From Pempheris klunzingeri (taxonomy: Eukaryota; Chordata; Actinopteri; Acropomatiformes; Pempheridae): a stretch of DNA of 64,000 nt. The notes below the pieces were generated by a model. That model was not told the DNA's origin. It worked only from the letters and a program-made list of their open reading frames with translations, and ran no database searches. The stretch spans positions 21,746,043-21,810,042 of the forward strand of contig NC_092012.1 in the NCBI RefSeq assembly GCF_042242105.1, in the 5' to 3' direction. This document shows, piece by piece, positions 11,587 to 27,000 of this stretch. Position 1 is the stretch's first letter. Each line of letters starts with the position of its first letter. The position numbers and the translations under genes were made by a program.

Positions 11587-14500
11587 GGAGTAACAATTGC
11601 ACCACTGTTACAGAGGTTGGACATGTACAGGTCCTCTGTTTTAGCTCCAGATCTGCTGTTTCTGCCGATTGAAATACTTGCCCTGTGATTGACTGATGTT
11701 GGGCATTTCAAGGCTGTTCTCCTTCACATGCACAGCACATTGATTTGCTTTGTTGTTGAAAAAGTGCTGCAAAAATAAACTTCTCTTCCATACCTTCACT
11801 TATCGAATAATAGAGTGGAGTGAGGCTGTACTGAGCTAGCATCTGCATACTAATGTTGATACATGATGTTTACCATGTTCACCATCTTAGTTTAGCACAT
11901 TAGCATGCTAACATTTGCACAAACTACAGCAGAGACTAACAGAAATGTCACTAGTTAGAAGCATTTGTTCATAAATCAAAGTTAATTACAATTTTGACCT
12001 GATGATGGTGCTGAATGGAAAGTAAGTGTGATTCATTCTCTGACAACCATGCATGTCTGTTCAAATGTTCACAGAAATCCTTCCAATAGCTATATAGATA
12101 TACTATATTTTATTCAGGATCAAGATGGTCTACCAAACAACCAAGCCACTACACAAGCCACATGTCATAGTGATGATTGCTGAATGCTGATATGACCCAC
12201 CTGTGGAGCAGTTTTTGTAACAGTTCCATCAGTTACATTTCTTATGAACTAGAAGTGCAGACAACATAAAGCATTCTGTAAATATGGGGTGTAGAATGCT
12301 ATTGAGGGGCAAGTTCATACCAATGAGCTCATAAAATTCCTAACTAAACCTCTTGGAATTAAGTCACTCAGGGGTCACTGACCGTGCAGGGATGGCACTG
12401 ATGGGCTTTTTGTAAATGGTGATGAGCTTGTCCAGCACCACATCCGCACTGGTGAAGACACGATAGGAGTGGAGGAAGGTGTTCAGGAAGTCGATGGAGA
12501 GGAAGCGTAAGTCAGTCAGCCTTTCCAACAAACGCTCCACGCTGGCATAGCGGATCTGCAGCACCTTGCAGGAATTCATCATCTTGCTGAAGCGGATGTC
12601 GACATCATCACAGTACAAGCTGGTGTCCGACCTGCGTTGGGGTTTCAGTGAGGTTAGGAATGTCACTCATAAGGGATTTAGCTCTACTCATGCAGCCCAC
12701 CCACAGTCGGTGCACCCTTTCTGTTAATGTGTGGGTCACTGGTTAGAGCATTCACATTGCTATGGCTAGGGTTGTTTACCTGCTGAAAAAACTCCAGAAA
12801 CTCCACAAAAACTACCTGAGTTGCATTCTAAGGCCCAATGTTTCTAGTGGTGGCTGTGTGTACATACATCCAGTAGGACACAGGTAATTTCTTCAGCTAC
12901 AACACTAATGTTTGAGTGTAAAAAAGTCCAGTTTTTATCTTTAGAGGCTGTTTGAAGGTTTAGAGTTGGTTTTAGGGCTAAAGGTTAGGCATGTAGTTGT
13001 GATGGTTAGAGTCTAGAGAATATGTTATGTCACTGAGGGCCTTCAAAAGTATATAAGTACAAATGTGCCTGAGTTTGGTCACACATACAGTCATGCATTT
13101 TTTACGCATTTGTCATGTATTTGCGCTATGCCTGCACCAAGCTCTGTTTGTGCATGTATAATGTATGTGCATTTCTGCGTGATGTTCGACTCTCACTTAA
13201 TCATCTGTGGCACGGAGACTTTACTGTTTTCCTCGAAGGCGTTCATCATCAGACCATTGCAGCGGATGTTGTCAATGCACTGTGGGGCAAACAGGCAGAC
13301 AGAGAAAAGGCTCACTGTGAGTATAACAAAGCAAGAGGGTGAGTTCACAGACCTGTGTTCGATACAACTTTGTACACCTGAAAGTACTAAACCACAGTGT
13401 TTCTCTGTTTTGTTGTTTTTAATGATGACGTTCAGCCCCAAAAAATTAGCCTATCACAAGTGCAGCTATGGTAACAAGCTGGGGTCAAACGTCAGCACAC
13501 AAGAATGTCAACTATACAGTCATTTTCCTTGATTATTGATGGTGTATGTAACCTCCATTTTTATTCAAACTGACCTACAATAGCTATCTTTTTTTCATTA
13601 TATTACATTTGCAGCCTACAGCCACAGCTCTTATTTTATGTGTAAACTCTCCTTCATCTAATTCTAAGTCTGATCATCACTTTACAATCCTGCTGTGGGT
13701 TCCTTTGGAACATATTCAGTCTTGAATCACAAAGGCAAGGACACATACCTGGCTTATGTCGCTTGTCCACGCTGACTTCTCCTGTCGGGATGAAGCCACC
13801 AGGATGACAGTGTAGGGTTGGCCATCTTTGGGCTCCACCATAACTTTAAAGTCCAGATGCTCTGTGTCCTGGCCACTCCGCTCCCCTTTGGCTGCAAGGC
13901 ACAAATTCAGCAACCTTCATTTTACTGGAACAGGGAAAATATAAAGTACTGTGCAAAAGTCTGAGGAAGGTGTGAAGAAATGCTGTAAAGTAAAAATGCT
14001 TTCAAATATATAAAATCCAATTATTTTTTATCAATTTACAAAATGCAAAGTGAGCTAACAGGAGAAAAATCTAAATCAAATCGATATTTGCTGTGACCTC
14101 CCTTTGTTGTCAAACAGCATCACTTCTTCGGGTACACTTGCACAAAGTCAGGGATTTTGTAGGATCATAGTCAGGAGTATGATTAGCCAATTACCAAACA
14201 GGTGCTGATGATCATCAGTTTGAACAATTTATTCACCGAAGGGCAGGAGAGCGTAACAGTGAAGCATGGTGGAGGATCCTTGAAAGTTTGAGCCTGCATT
14301 AATGATGTCCTCAATGCTGATCAAATGTTGATTTGATTTAGATTTTTCTTCTGTTCACTTGATTTGCAGTTTGTAAATCAATGAAAATAAATGATTAAAT
14401 TTTATATTTTTTGAAAGCATTTCTTCACACCTGCCTAAAATTTTTGCACAGTAGTGTATATATATGTACTGTGAGCACACTATAAGAGGAGAGATGAGCA

Positions 14501-14982
14501 AACAAGAAAACAAATATGATCAAATAAAATAAAAATTAAGTTGCTTTTTTCTGTTCATAACTGAGTTCAAATGTTGAAGAGGGAAAAATTTAATTTTACA
14601 TACAAAGTCAGCAATTATGACAAGTATTATTTTGGTTAAATTTGGTGGTGGTGAGTCAAGAAACAATATCTTTCTAGATCGTCTACAGCTCAGAAGTCTA
14701 CACCTCTCTGGATAGTCGTGTACATGGAATGGTGAATTGTAGAGCTGCATCCAAAGGGCTAAAAAAAAAAAGCCTCATCATCGGTAAGATCATGTAATAT
14801 TTTATTTATTTGCAGTTTACTGTAACAGTGGCTGTCAGCACAACAGTGAAGGATGAAAAGGCAGAAATTTGGTAAGCAGCCAGGAGAGTCATGGTAAGAC
14901 TATGAAAGGATATTCATAAACATATCACAAATGCAATTCAATATCTGAAGACTTCTTCTACCAAAATAAAATGTGGAGTGAT

Positions 14983-15037
<55 letters not shown>

Positions 15038-18000
15038 TCTATGAATATATGAATATACTGTACGTAGTAACTTACACTCATCATCTGTCCCCTCGGGCTC
15101 CTCCATCAGTGTGCAGTCTATGAGAGATACCACTCCATTCTGTGACAGGGTTCAAAGGTCACATGCAGCATGTTACCAGCTAATAGACAGTCGAAGCTCC
15201 TACATAGTTTTAATGCATTTTAAACAATGCTGCTGAAAACAGTGCAGCCTTTGTATATGTCTCCACCAGAGGAATTAAACTCTGGCTCACTGAGATCATA
15301 CAACCTCTAACATACAATTTGAAGATGTTTTCTGGACATTTTCTGGAGAAAATAAGCCAAACTAAGTAGACCTAATAATAAGAATTACTGGTTACATAAT
15401 GTAAGTCTATGCATCGTTTGTGTACTTTTTGATGTACTTTTATTTAGAAAGATCAAGTTCCTGTTTTTACTGTATATTATATTGTATGTTTTAACACACA
15501 TATGACTGACATATACACTTTTAAAGACCCTTTTAGGATTAAATACGGAAAGGGTTGATTCTACAGAACAACTGGGCTAAATGTAAGGCTGTCACGCTGT
15601 ACCTTAGTGATGTGAAGTTTTCCCCCGGAGCCGCGGGTGCAAATGATGAGGTGTTTGGAGAAGAGGAAACACTGCCTCTCGCCTTCTTTCTTCAGAGACA
15701 GAGAGCCCAGTCTGCCTCTTGTGATCTTCCCTTTCTCACTCATCGGCACCTGGATCAGAGAACCTGTGGAGTATCACGCACACACACAAGCACACACACG
15801 CAATTTGTGACTTACCATACTGACTTTGACCTCGACCTTATAAATGCTGTCTAACCATGAAAGCCTTTAATGAGAATAATATAATAACATAACAATGTGG
15901 GGGCAGGCTTTATTAGATAACAAATAAAGTTAGCAAACAAAATAAAGAATCAATATTGGGATTTTTGTCTTTTCACTGTCACTTTTAATCTGACCACGAA
16001 ACAAGCTTACCTTGCCTAACAAATGTCTGACTGGTGTCCAGCAGCACCTCACAACCCTCCACAATCATCCGCTCGATAGCTAGGTTCTTCCTGATGTTCT
16101 CTGTCTCACTCACCTCATCGTGCATGATTCTGAAAAGACAACAAATACTCACAAACTCCGGCACTTCACAGCTAAAGTAGTACACTTCATTCATTGATAA
16201 AGGAGTATCCCTCCACAAAATCACTGTATGAACCCAAAAGATATTCCATATCTATCAGATTCATACATGCTACTGCTTTTAATACACACAATGCTCCCTA
16301 AATTGTTTGAAGGACTGACTTTCTCTGACTAACGTACACTGTAGTATAACATAGAATACATTTTCAATGATTGGACTGACTAACTTCTACTTATCTACCT
16401 GGATAGTTCTTCCAGTTTTGACTTGGCGTAGTCCAAACTGTTTCTCTCCACATGCTCATGGGGTGTGTGAGCCAGTAACTCATGCAACGTGAGGATGTAA
16501 CGAGGGATCTGAGAGGGAAACAGAGAGAGAGGTGTTTGAACTACGACTGAAATGAGCATCTGTAATTGTCTTGTATTAAAAGGTATGATTCATATTTTGA
16601 CAGGTCAAGAGATTTAAAGCTTTTTAGAAAGCAGTCTCAAGCATCTTGACTTGAACAGCCAGAGTCTGATGATTAGTTGGTCTTTAAGCCTGTCCAAGGT
16701 TTGCCTGAAAGGCAGAACTGTCGATTTGAATATGACCAGAAAAAAATTTGAATTTTGTTCACTGTCACTGGAAACATAAAACATCATCAATAAATATTCC
16801 ATGAAACATTATATTTCTTTTATCACCATAACATCCACTTTTGTATCTTCACTTCAAGCATGAGTCTCGGAAAGTTACTCATTACAACACGTAAGGTGAC
16901 ATCTCCCAATGGTCCAATTTGTAAGAACTTGGAATCATTCATTTTCAGACTTGAATAAATCGATTGCCTAATGGAGGCACTAAATGGAAGGAAAAATGGA
17001 AACAAGGAACATTCATCAGCATTGTAACCCAGTAATTTCACCTGAAACATGGGGTAAGTGAGGAAGGTCTCCAGCGTCCTCTCTTCACAGTCAGGCTTGG
17101 CCTCGTACTGCTTCAGCAGCTTGTCAAAGTCTCGGTTCTGTTTGCAGTGGGCCAGGATCTGCAGGCTGTACTGATGGTTCCTCACAAACTCCTGGTAGAT
17201 GTTCAGCATGGGCAGCAAGATGTCAAACAGGTCAGCTGTAAGGAGAGGAAGACATCTTCCTGAGTACATGTTTTGTTTAGTGCCTTCATACAGAATGTTT
17301 CCTGTGTTTTAATCATCTAATCTCATAAAGTCTCACACAACCTATGAGCAAGAGCTACAAACACAGGCAATTCTTTACAATTCTAAATGAAAAAGAGTCA
17401 GTGGCTCTGTAATTGTAAAACTTTTGTTTGTGTACTTATGAGCTGATTTTTTTCAATGTCTTTTTTCTGTGTGATTGGTGGTTGAACTGTGTTGGTGATG
17501 GAGGGCTCGCTTCTGTCTCTCTTACCCAGCACGAGTGTCGGCCAGCTGGCTATCCTGGCCTTCAGGCCCTGGTAGAAGATCTGATGGAGGAACATGATGG
17601 TCTCACTGATAAAACAAATGAGCAAAATGGTGGTCAGAGTGATTGTTTCTCCCTCTCTTGTTCACAAATGTTGGGAGCTCCCAGCGTGCCAAGCGGCACC
17701 ACTGTCACATCCAGTGTCACCACCAGCCACCTGTTAAGAAAGATGCTGCTGACGTCATCGTGAGTGATGGGCGGCTTCTTGGAGCTGGCAGCCATGCGGA
17801 GTGGCCGCAGGAAGTTGTTCACCAGGATGTGGAGTTGCTGGACGTATTCGGCCTCGGCCTCCAGCATGCTAAACACCACTTGGTTCCTCTTCCTCATGCT
17901 TTCAGCGTGGGGAGAACGGATGTAGTCCTGGATGATGGTTTTCCACTTTCTGCGGCAAATCCAACCTCGCAGGAAACTCTGGACCTGTGACAAAAACCGT

Positions 18001-21000
18001 CAAAAAGTTAAGATACCAATGTTTGTATATGTGTATAAGTATTTGTGGCTACACATTTCTGAGGTAACCCAGTTTTGGAAGGATGTCAGCAGCCTAATGA
18101 GCTCTGTCACCTGTGGTACAATGAAAAATCCACAGCGAGATGTAGATAATCCTTCCATACATTGAGATTTCTATCTTCACAAGTTGAAGTGGAAGGCACC
18201 TTTAGTCGAGTCAGCCTCAGATCAGTATCTTGAAGCTAATGTTTGTCACAGTTATGAAGACAAACTAAAGCTAGTTCTGGTTTGAGGTGTCACAGAGAGA
18301 CAATTTCTAGAGTTTGTACTAAAATCTGCATTAATTGCATTAATTTTACGGCAACTGGGGAGCAGCACAGCGAGCTGTAAGCACAACAGTGACGCACTAT
18401 TACCTTGTAAGGGACCACAGAGAACATGCTATCAAGCAGCCTGTTTACACATCCTGCAGACACTGCGTTTCTGCTGACCTGACAAATGTGAATCCAATAT
18501 TCACTCTCCTTCAGGCTCTGTTATGGTCTTTGCCAACTCCTGAAAAGAATATCTTCCTGTTTCGCTGCTGCTTGGTCCACTATATTCACCACCTAGTCGC
18601 TAACTGCATCTGTTTGCAATGTCATTGAACCAAAGCAGTAAAGCTGTCGGCCAGAAAAAAACAAAACACTGAGCTCAAAGACACTAAAACACTGTGTAGA
18701 GCTGAGGGGACCTGCAGGACCAGGGGATAATTATCTCTAGTCACTACAGCTTTAAAGTAACCAAAACTTTTCAAAGGTTAAAAATAAAACCTGTAGGTGG
18801 TCAGAAATGACGTAGCATTAAAAAACCTGTTTCGCAAACCATGCATAACCCTGCTGTAACCTATCCTAGACCATCACTCCATTCCCAGTGTTTTAGCTTT
18901 TCCTGATAAAGAAAGAAGAGTGAATGAGTCTAGATTTCTCCTTTAAAACCACGTGCCAAAGCAGTCACAGCTCACCTTTTTGATCTTCTTGATCTCTGTG
19001 TCATCTTCACTGGGAGGAACCTCTGGATTCGATTGGATCTTCTCATTGTCCTTAAGCAGTCCAGCAATCTGAAAATTGGCACACCATTGCATTGACTGAG
19101 TGGGCTAAGATGAGCACCTCATACTGTATGCAGCTAAAATCCTGTAGCTTTTTATTATGATTATGAGTGTTTTATTAAGTGTCTAACTTTGTTATGTTGC
19201 TGTCCATTAGCTGGTGTCAAAGAATTTAGATATGAACAAAACTCATGAAAATATTTCCTTTTTCATTCTATTAAGTTTTCTTTCATGAACTTCAATTAGA
19301 ATGATACTGTGCATTAATAAGAATAGAATGAAGAAAAAGATTTTAATAAAGGACAGAAACTAAACAACATAACCCAAAGTCTGTTACTACTACACAATTT
19401 ATCCATGAAAAGTGAAACAGTTGATTATCATTTTCTGGTACAGACTGCAGTATCAGGTACAATAGAGGCTGATTCATGCATTCTGAAAACATTCAATTCA
19501 ATTGGAGCTATTCATTAGCACATTAAAGAGAGATGCATTTGATCTAGGTTAGACTGAATAATTGGGATACGAACTCAACAGAACTGCAGAGTCTCTAACA
19601 AGGACATCCTGGGGCGCTGCAAACTACAATGCTTGCCATGAACTGAGAACATTGTGGTTTAGAATTTGGGTTGTGACCTTTGTCATATGCCCCCTTCCTG
19701 TCTGCTTTAGATTCTGAGCCTTGCTACTTTCACATCTTTTCACACTGTGTCTTCACTGTGTGCCGTACAATAAAAACACATACACAGGTTTTAACATGAA
19801 ATTATAAGGCAAGTTACCTCTGATTTTAGTCGCTCTATCTCAATTTCCCCATCCTCTATCTGTTGTCGAAGTTGCTTGGCAACCGTTTTCTCCGTCTCCA
19901 CTATTTGGAGTAGATGGAGATACTTCTGCATGAGGGTCTCATGTTCTGTAGCCAGGTTCCTGTAACTATACAGACACACACACAGACATTATAAGGACCT
20001 CATTAACGCATGTTTCATGGGCTCTCCATAGATTTATCAAAGCAAAAGCAGGCCTCTGATCAGTATGTGTTTGAACCACAGACCTTATGTCCATACAGAC
20101 AGCAGGCCCTTTTGCGGAATTAGTAAACCATGCAGAGGAAATTTAAAAGCATTAGAATTTGACAAACAGACATCAGAAACCTCTGAAAAAGCAATATGAT
20201 GATATGTGAATGTAGCATACATTGCCCTGCTCTGTATTACATGCTTACATGCCAACTTCTATACATTAAATGCTGCTCCTTTGACTGAGCACTAATCAAT
20301 GCAATCTTCAGTGAGTTCAATCAATTGACCCTTCACCATACAAATGCACAATGCTAACATTTAGAGTGATTGTATTGCATGACCCTCTCTTCTCTCTACA
20401 TCTTAAAGGGGGATTTCTGTCATTATACATCCCAGAACTCCATACGCCAATAATAATAATCATAATAATTTTATTAATTTATATAATAGCTTTTTAAAAC
20501 TAGAATGATAACAGGTGTCCACACAATAATCCAGTGGGTAAAGTTTTAAAAAAGCCAGTACTTTGTCTTAGAGGGCTTTCACACTGAAAGGGCAAGGAAA
20601 TTATTTCCAATGGAGAGAGCGTCTGCACAAGCCATGGCGGCTCACACTACACTGATTTTCCATCAGTTTATGTGGCAAAAATTCAATTAAATTGAATCTC
20701 GAATCGACCTCTAATACACCAACCTCCACAGCATGCATCCAATAGATGCTGGAACTCAGTTAACTAACTTAGTAAATGTTATGCCAAAGTAATGCCAACA
20801 TGCTAAATTAAGCTGATCAGCAGGGAAAACGTCAGCATGTTAACAATGTTGTTACGAGCATGTTAGCATACTGATGCTAGCATTTAGCTCAAACAAGCAC
20901 TGCGTAGGAATATACTACTTAGGATACAATTCGTTCTATATATTTCATTTTAAGGTCCAACTGCAATCACATCTTGCCACCTCTAACTGTAGTCAGCGTC

Positions 21001-24000
21001 AGTGTCACACTGTAAGGAACGAAAAACAATTTGTGCTTTGACTGGCTGTATCAACATAAGGCCTCAACCTACGTGGACAGACACTTGAATGGCGTTCTCT
21101 CGAACTAAAGCAAAAGCAGGGGGCGCCATCATGAAACTGAAAAACATAAAATGCTAATTTCTCCCATTTGGTCTCTGTTTTCTCAAAGGAGAACGCAGGA
21201 CAAGTGATTTACCGAGCAGATATTTATGCTCTAACTGACTGAAAAATATTAGGCTCCAAGAAATTAATAGTGCTGTAATAGTACTGTAATTGACCATTTT
21301 GATTCTATCAAGTGGAAACCTTGTATCTCCAGTTATTTTAATGCTATTCAATAAGAATTCTACTATTTATGGGCTGATGCTGTTTTTCTACCTGCTCCAG
21401 AAAAAGATTTTCACAAAAGATTTTTTTGAAAATAAATTTTCAGTCTTGGTGAGGTATATTATATTATTTTATTATATTTTGAGACTATTAGTCTCGACAG
21501 TAAGAACAACATGGACACATGGGAACTGTTGTTCTCCCAGTGGGGTCCAGCCAAATGGCCCCCCACACACATGCAAACACACACGCATATACACAAACAC
21601 ACACACACGCATATTCTATTTTCAACAAAATCTTGATCCTCAGAACATCCTCAGCTGAATGTGTGTATGTAGGTGAGAGGTCATGTGTGAGGTACCTGGC
21701 CTGTGTGATGGCAGCCACCCACTCATCACAGTCCTTGACGTCCTCTGTCCGCAGCTCCAAAGCCTTCTGGTTGTCATGATTGAACGTGACAGTGAAGTAA
21801 TACTGAAAAAAGACATAATTAAGAGGGATAAATATTTTTTTCAAAACACAAGGAGACATTTAGAACATAATAAAGCATATATGTCAAACTCAAGGCCCGC
21901 GGGCCACATCCGGCCCGCGATACAATTATATACGGCCCGCGAGATAATTTCATGTGACTATTAAGAACGGCCCGTCGGTAAACAGCACTCCCACCTCTAA
22001 TACTACAAATCCCACAATGCACTGAACAGCTGCCGCCCCTCCTCCCGCAGGTATAATGACACACCGATCAGCGGATCAATGCATCGCTCAGCGGTGTTAT
22101 AGCGACACTTATGGCGCGTTTCCACTAGTTTTTTTTTTTTTTTTTTGTCAATCAATGCTTTATTGAAAAAATACACAAATAAACAAGTATGGCAACTTGA
22201 TTTAACATACATTGTAACAATATAAAGAGATTGCGCGCGTTTCCACTAGTACCTACACCAAGTAGAGCTGAGTAGGTACTAGTGGAAACGCGCCATTAAG
22301 CTACCCCCCCCAAAAATAAATGGCTAAACGAAAAGTGGACTTTGAAAACAGAGACTTTCAAAGCAGGTGGGGGGCAGAGTTTACCTGTTTGTCTGTCGGA
22401 GGTGAACCTGTGTGTCTTGTTTGTGGAGCTGATGTGGCCATAATTAAAGAATATAAATATAAGACAAGATAGTACAAAAAAGAAAAAAAAAATCACTAAA
22501 TGTTGAGCCCGTTTGGCCCGCGACTTAGACCGTGTTTTAAATTTTGGCCCTTTCTTTGATTGAGTAATAAAGGGTCTGAAGAGGGAAGCCTTGATGATCT
22601 TCAGGAAATCTGAACTAAGGGAAAACCTCACGTGATTCATCGTGATTGATCTTTTTCTTAAACCTACATTTTGTTGAAATTAAAGTTGGGCTCATACACA
22701 CCATGTGTGTGAGTGAGTGGGAGAGAGGGATCCTGAGGGAAAAGTCTTGAGAGGTTCATTATAAAGCCTCTGTGCATTCTGTCTGTAACCTGGCAACTCC
22801 ACCCGAATTGGTGGAAGCAACAACTGACGCCATGTTTTGTTTAGTTTTGTTTCCCCTCGCTCCAGATTTGGCAGAATTTTAGAGACACAAACACGTCCGC
22901 TTCCTCACCCATTTTTACTGCCTCACCTGTTATCACCAGCGACCCGACAGCCTTAAAGGTTCAGTTATGGAAAATGCATGTAGAATTGTTTTCTAATAGG
23001 CTTATCAGATAAAATCCTCAAATCAACAAAGTGGTGGTCATTGCAATAATAGTACAGACAGCCTATTTGTGGAAGAAAAGCATCAAATTATATAACACAG
23101 ATGCATTGTAAATAGACCCCCACAAATCCAATATATTGGATTTTTTATCCCTGCCAAATGCCAAGAGCAAATCATTTGTGAAGGGGAGTAATGTTCCATA
23201 TTTCCTGATGAGCAGCAGAATGGGCCTTTGTCAATAATGTGCTTCCCATCTCTCGCTTCTTGTGAGCTGGTGTGTCAAGCCTTTTAGGCAGCTATATTTA
23301 GCTCCACGTCACTACATTTTTTGCCACAAAAGCATGCCTACTTATCTCTCGGTAAGTAGACAATATAGCCCAACTTAGACAACGTAGTAAATCCTTGTTA
23401 AGTGTTTATGAACAAAAACTATTGAATTTCCTCCATAGAGGAGAAAAAGAGAAAAGATTAATCACATTTACTTATGTAATGATGATGATTACCAAACTCC
23501 AGTGAAACCTTTCTGATCCAGTTTTTTTCAATAAAAATAGAATACTAATAAAAATACTTGTACTAGAATATGGCCCACACTTTTAAAAGCCAATCTGTAT
23601 TAACAGCTATTTCTAGCAACAGCTGAGACCCGGTTCCCCCTTTAACAACTTCTAAAACCTACACAGCATTGTTGTATCACTTCCTGACTATTTCTAACTT
23701 GCTAAGGTGCTGAGTTGCATGATTTTGTTCTAATAACATGTTTTAGTGTCTGCTACAGAAAAATGACACCTTACTTCTGTGTCGACGCCAGCTGTAAAAC
23801 ACTGTTTAATAGAGTGGATTCTTATATGCTTGATATATGTGATTAATGCTGACAGTGCTTCTTTCACAGCACTATATCTCCCAAAACCCTGCTAACTCTG
23901 TTTGGATTTCTGTTATTGGAGGTGTGGGTAAATTGACAGAAAAAGAAGCACCTGACTAGAGGACAACCTACTATACATTGAACGAGCCATATAACATATG

Positions 24001-27000
24001 AAACATGATTGTGTTTTCCTTACAGTGCTTTAAGGTCAGTTACTTATTTTGTCACCGTCATTAAATGAGAAACTCCACTTTTAATCAAAAAGAAGCATTA
24101 CCACTGCAATACATTTCTAGAAATATGGTCAGATGGGAAAAAAAACATAGAAACATTTTGTTTTTTTGCATAGTTTGAAACACCAAAAAGTGCAACTAGT
24201 TTAACTGAAATTGTAAAAAATATAAAAATATATTTAGAATATTGATAGTCCATTGTGATACAATGGACCACTATCGATGCATGGATGCATTCATGGACCT
24301 GCTTGGTCTGGTATCGTTCTTTGGTGCCTGTTTTCTGGACTCAGATATTATTACATATAAGTTCTATGATTACTTAAAGTTGGCCACAGTCAGGTTGTTT
24401 ATGTAAGAAATGTTTATTGTGTAACCTACACTTCAAAAATATATTAGAACTTCATGAAGTGGCTTCCTAAAATCATGATCCTATGTTCCTCTTTTTTTGG
24501 TAAATGTGACACATAAATGAACGGCATAAACAAAAACATATCAAGATTTTCCACTTCAAGCCCCCCCCTCCTTTTATCACCACCTAAGACAACGTACCTT
24601 ACATTTCTCATATACCCATATTTGCTGTACTTGCTAAGTGAAGCACAATGCCGAGGCATGTTGTTGCACATTTCATTGGCCCCTTCAAATGCACTTTTTC
24701 AGATGCAAATAGGGGTTGCCATAGTAACTGTAGGCTTAAACGTAGCTCTCCTTCTAAATGGAGAATAAGAACATTTAAAAAGTAGAACACTCCAAAGAAT
24801 ACAATGAGAACGAAGAGACAGACAGAGAGGGAGGGAGAGAAAGATCTTTTGCCTTTTTGAGGAGTGGGGGCTATAAAAAGCGCTGTAGCCCTGCAAGGTG
24901 GCAGTTGGCTTGGCATCTATTCGCTGCTTTGTCCCTCTCCCTGTCACACACACAGATAAGATCCAGCACTCGCCCGGCCATTCCTCCTGCAGCTCTGACA
25001 CAGACACAAACACACACGCACACAGTGCATGCACACACACTGCTAACACACTCAACAGAAATCTGCTGTAATCTGCGTATGTAACAGGTTTAATGTCCAA
25101 AATCTACAGTAGCATTGCCTCAGATGACCTCTGCAGTCTGCTCATTGACTCAAGTGTCAATCTTTGTTTTTCCAGAGTGGGGAAAGTGAAAAGGAAATCT
25201 GTATGCCCTCAGACACCTGCAGCATTGATTACACTTTCTGTCCTCATTTCACCTTTTATAGATCGACATTGGTGTATGCAGGAGGACACAGTGAGGCAAA
25301 TATAGACTTCAAGCCATGCAGAGTCCCACAAGATGCACAGATGCGGACACATGCAGACATGTTCGAAACTGGTACGACGGATATCGTCCTGTGCACACAT
25401 TTCTGCAAATATACATCTAAATGTTATATGCATGTGCACATTCTTAACACTACAATTTCACACCCCATGACAAATAGCACAAACCTGAGGGAATATATTC
25501 CTAATACATATTACACAAAGGGCACTTGCTGAACACAAAACTGTGCTATGTTAACTGAAAGTTTTCAAATTCATTTAATTTACTGTTGAAATAAATTCCT
25601 GCATGAACAGCTGTCATCGTGGATGTCCATAATTCATCCCCAGAGTGGAGTATGCCTCTTGTCCTGACACGTTAAGGAAATATGCTTGACCCAAATGAAG
25701 AATGTGAATATTTTCTGATCTGCTACATTTAGTATGGTTTGATTCATTTTAAGCTACTTAACTTGGAAAGAGCACCACGTGACACCATGGACAGCAACAG
25801 CAGGTACAGCTGATGGAAACAGCCTCACACAATAACTGCAGGAGCCACTGTGGACAAGCTAAAACTCAAAACTCTACAGCAACTCAAACCCAAGTAAGAT
25901 GGTAGATGTTCAACACTGAGAGGCTGGACAGTTCAACAGATCTTCATAGAGGATGGGTAAAAGTTACATTTGAGTCTGACAGTACAGCATCAAAATACAT
26001 GCAAAGAGCAACAAGCATTTCCACAATTGGGTGATCGATTGGGATGGACGTTTAAGTTATTTCTATTTAAGAAAGCTGTGCATCCAGTTAGAAGTTTAGG
26101 ATTTTTCATAGGACTCAGCACAGACTTTGTTGTACGAGAGTACAGAATTGCAGTTCTAATTATAGGAGCAGTTGTGGCTCAGTGGTAGAACAAGTCTTCA
26201 CCTAGTTTGAAGATTGGAGGTCTGAATGTATCCTGAACCCCATATTGCTCAGTTTGTTCAGAATAGATGGATGAACGTGAATGTAGAGTTTGCTTTGCTT
26301 TGAGTGGTCACTCAAGTACAAGTACAGTCCATTTATCATGTAGTTATCTAAAACACACAATGTTCATTTGGATTTTTTTTTTTTTTCAAATTTATGAACT
26401 GACAAACATTCCAAGCAGCATCCGTGATCATTAGCTCACAGAAAAAGTCCGACAGAACAGAACAGCCTAATGACACAAACGTGGTGCGAGCTACTTTGCA
26501 AAATGAAACTTGGTTGCCTTTAATTTGTTGTATCAGCTTTGTTGGTAGGTGTGACATCTACACGGCCTAGAGTCCACGTTTTTCAACATTTATTGTGAGA
26601 ACTTTCATACATACGATCAGAAAGATGAAGGATTATAAAAGAAAATTGCTCCCTTGCACTGCTGCCAGATTTGACATGGAAAGGCATTAGTGGAAAAATG
26701 TCCATTTTTGCCTCATAAACAAAGATTGTGATGGCTTGAACACATAAAATGACCGATCACTTTGACTTTCGACCTCAGTTCTTCAGCTCTGCTGAAAGCA
26801 GCTGGCAGAGCAGATTTCAGAAGGTGACTGCAGTCAGAGCACACAGCAGCTTGACCACTTCTCTGGCTATTAAATGCTTTTATGCCACAAGGTTTATTGC
26901 CTCCACCGACAGAACGTCCCAACCCTCCAAACTGTTTCGTTAGAAGCAACCATGCTTTCTCTGAGATTATTTCTGACGGTGTCACACTGGCAGAAAAAAA

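Larger units (their letters stand above)
21881..22566 (+). mobile_element. hAT-type transposon relic with a transposase N-terminal fragment
   Basis: The left end carries the TCAAACTCAAGGCCCGCGGGC type terminus and the right side the matching GGCCCGCGACTTAG and TTTTGGCCC words. This is typical of fish hAT elements related to GTF2IRD2-like genes. An open segment from 22320 to about 22465 starts [17 protein letters not shown] and continues to a CLVCG zinc-finger-like motif, then meets a stop. Only the first 50 or so residues remain, so it cannot make active transposase. It lies within rasgrf1 intron 1, about 75 bases from the acceptor of exon 2. The interior is interrupted by a MITE at 22112-22295. 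Confidence 0.7.

Noticed and set aside
24867..24880. TATA-box-like CTATAAAAAGCGC on the plus strand in rasgrf1 intron 1
   Set aside because: No exon, conserved frame or other promoter element follows; a single match of this length is expected by chance in AT-rich introns.
26164..26230. tRNA-like segment with TGGCTCAGTGG
   Set aside because: Box B and the cloverleaf arms are decayed and a SINE tail follows, so it is a tRNA-derived SINE, not a tRNA gene.
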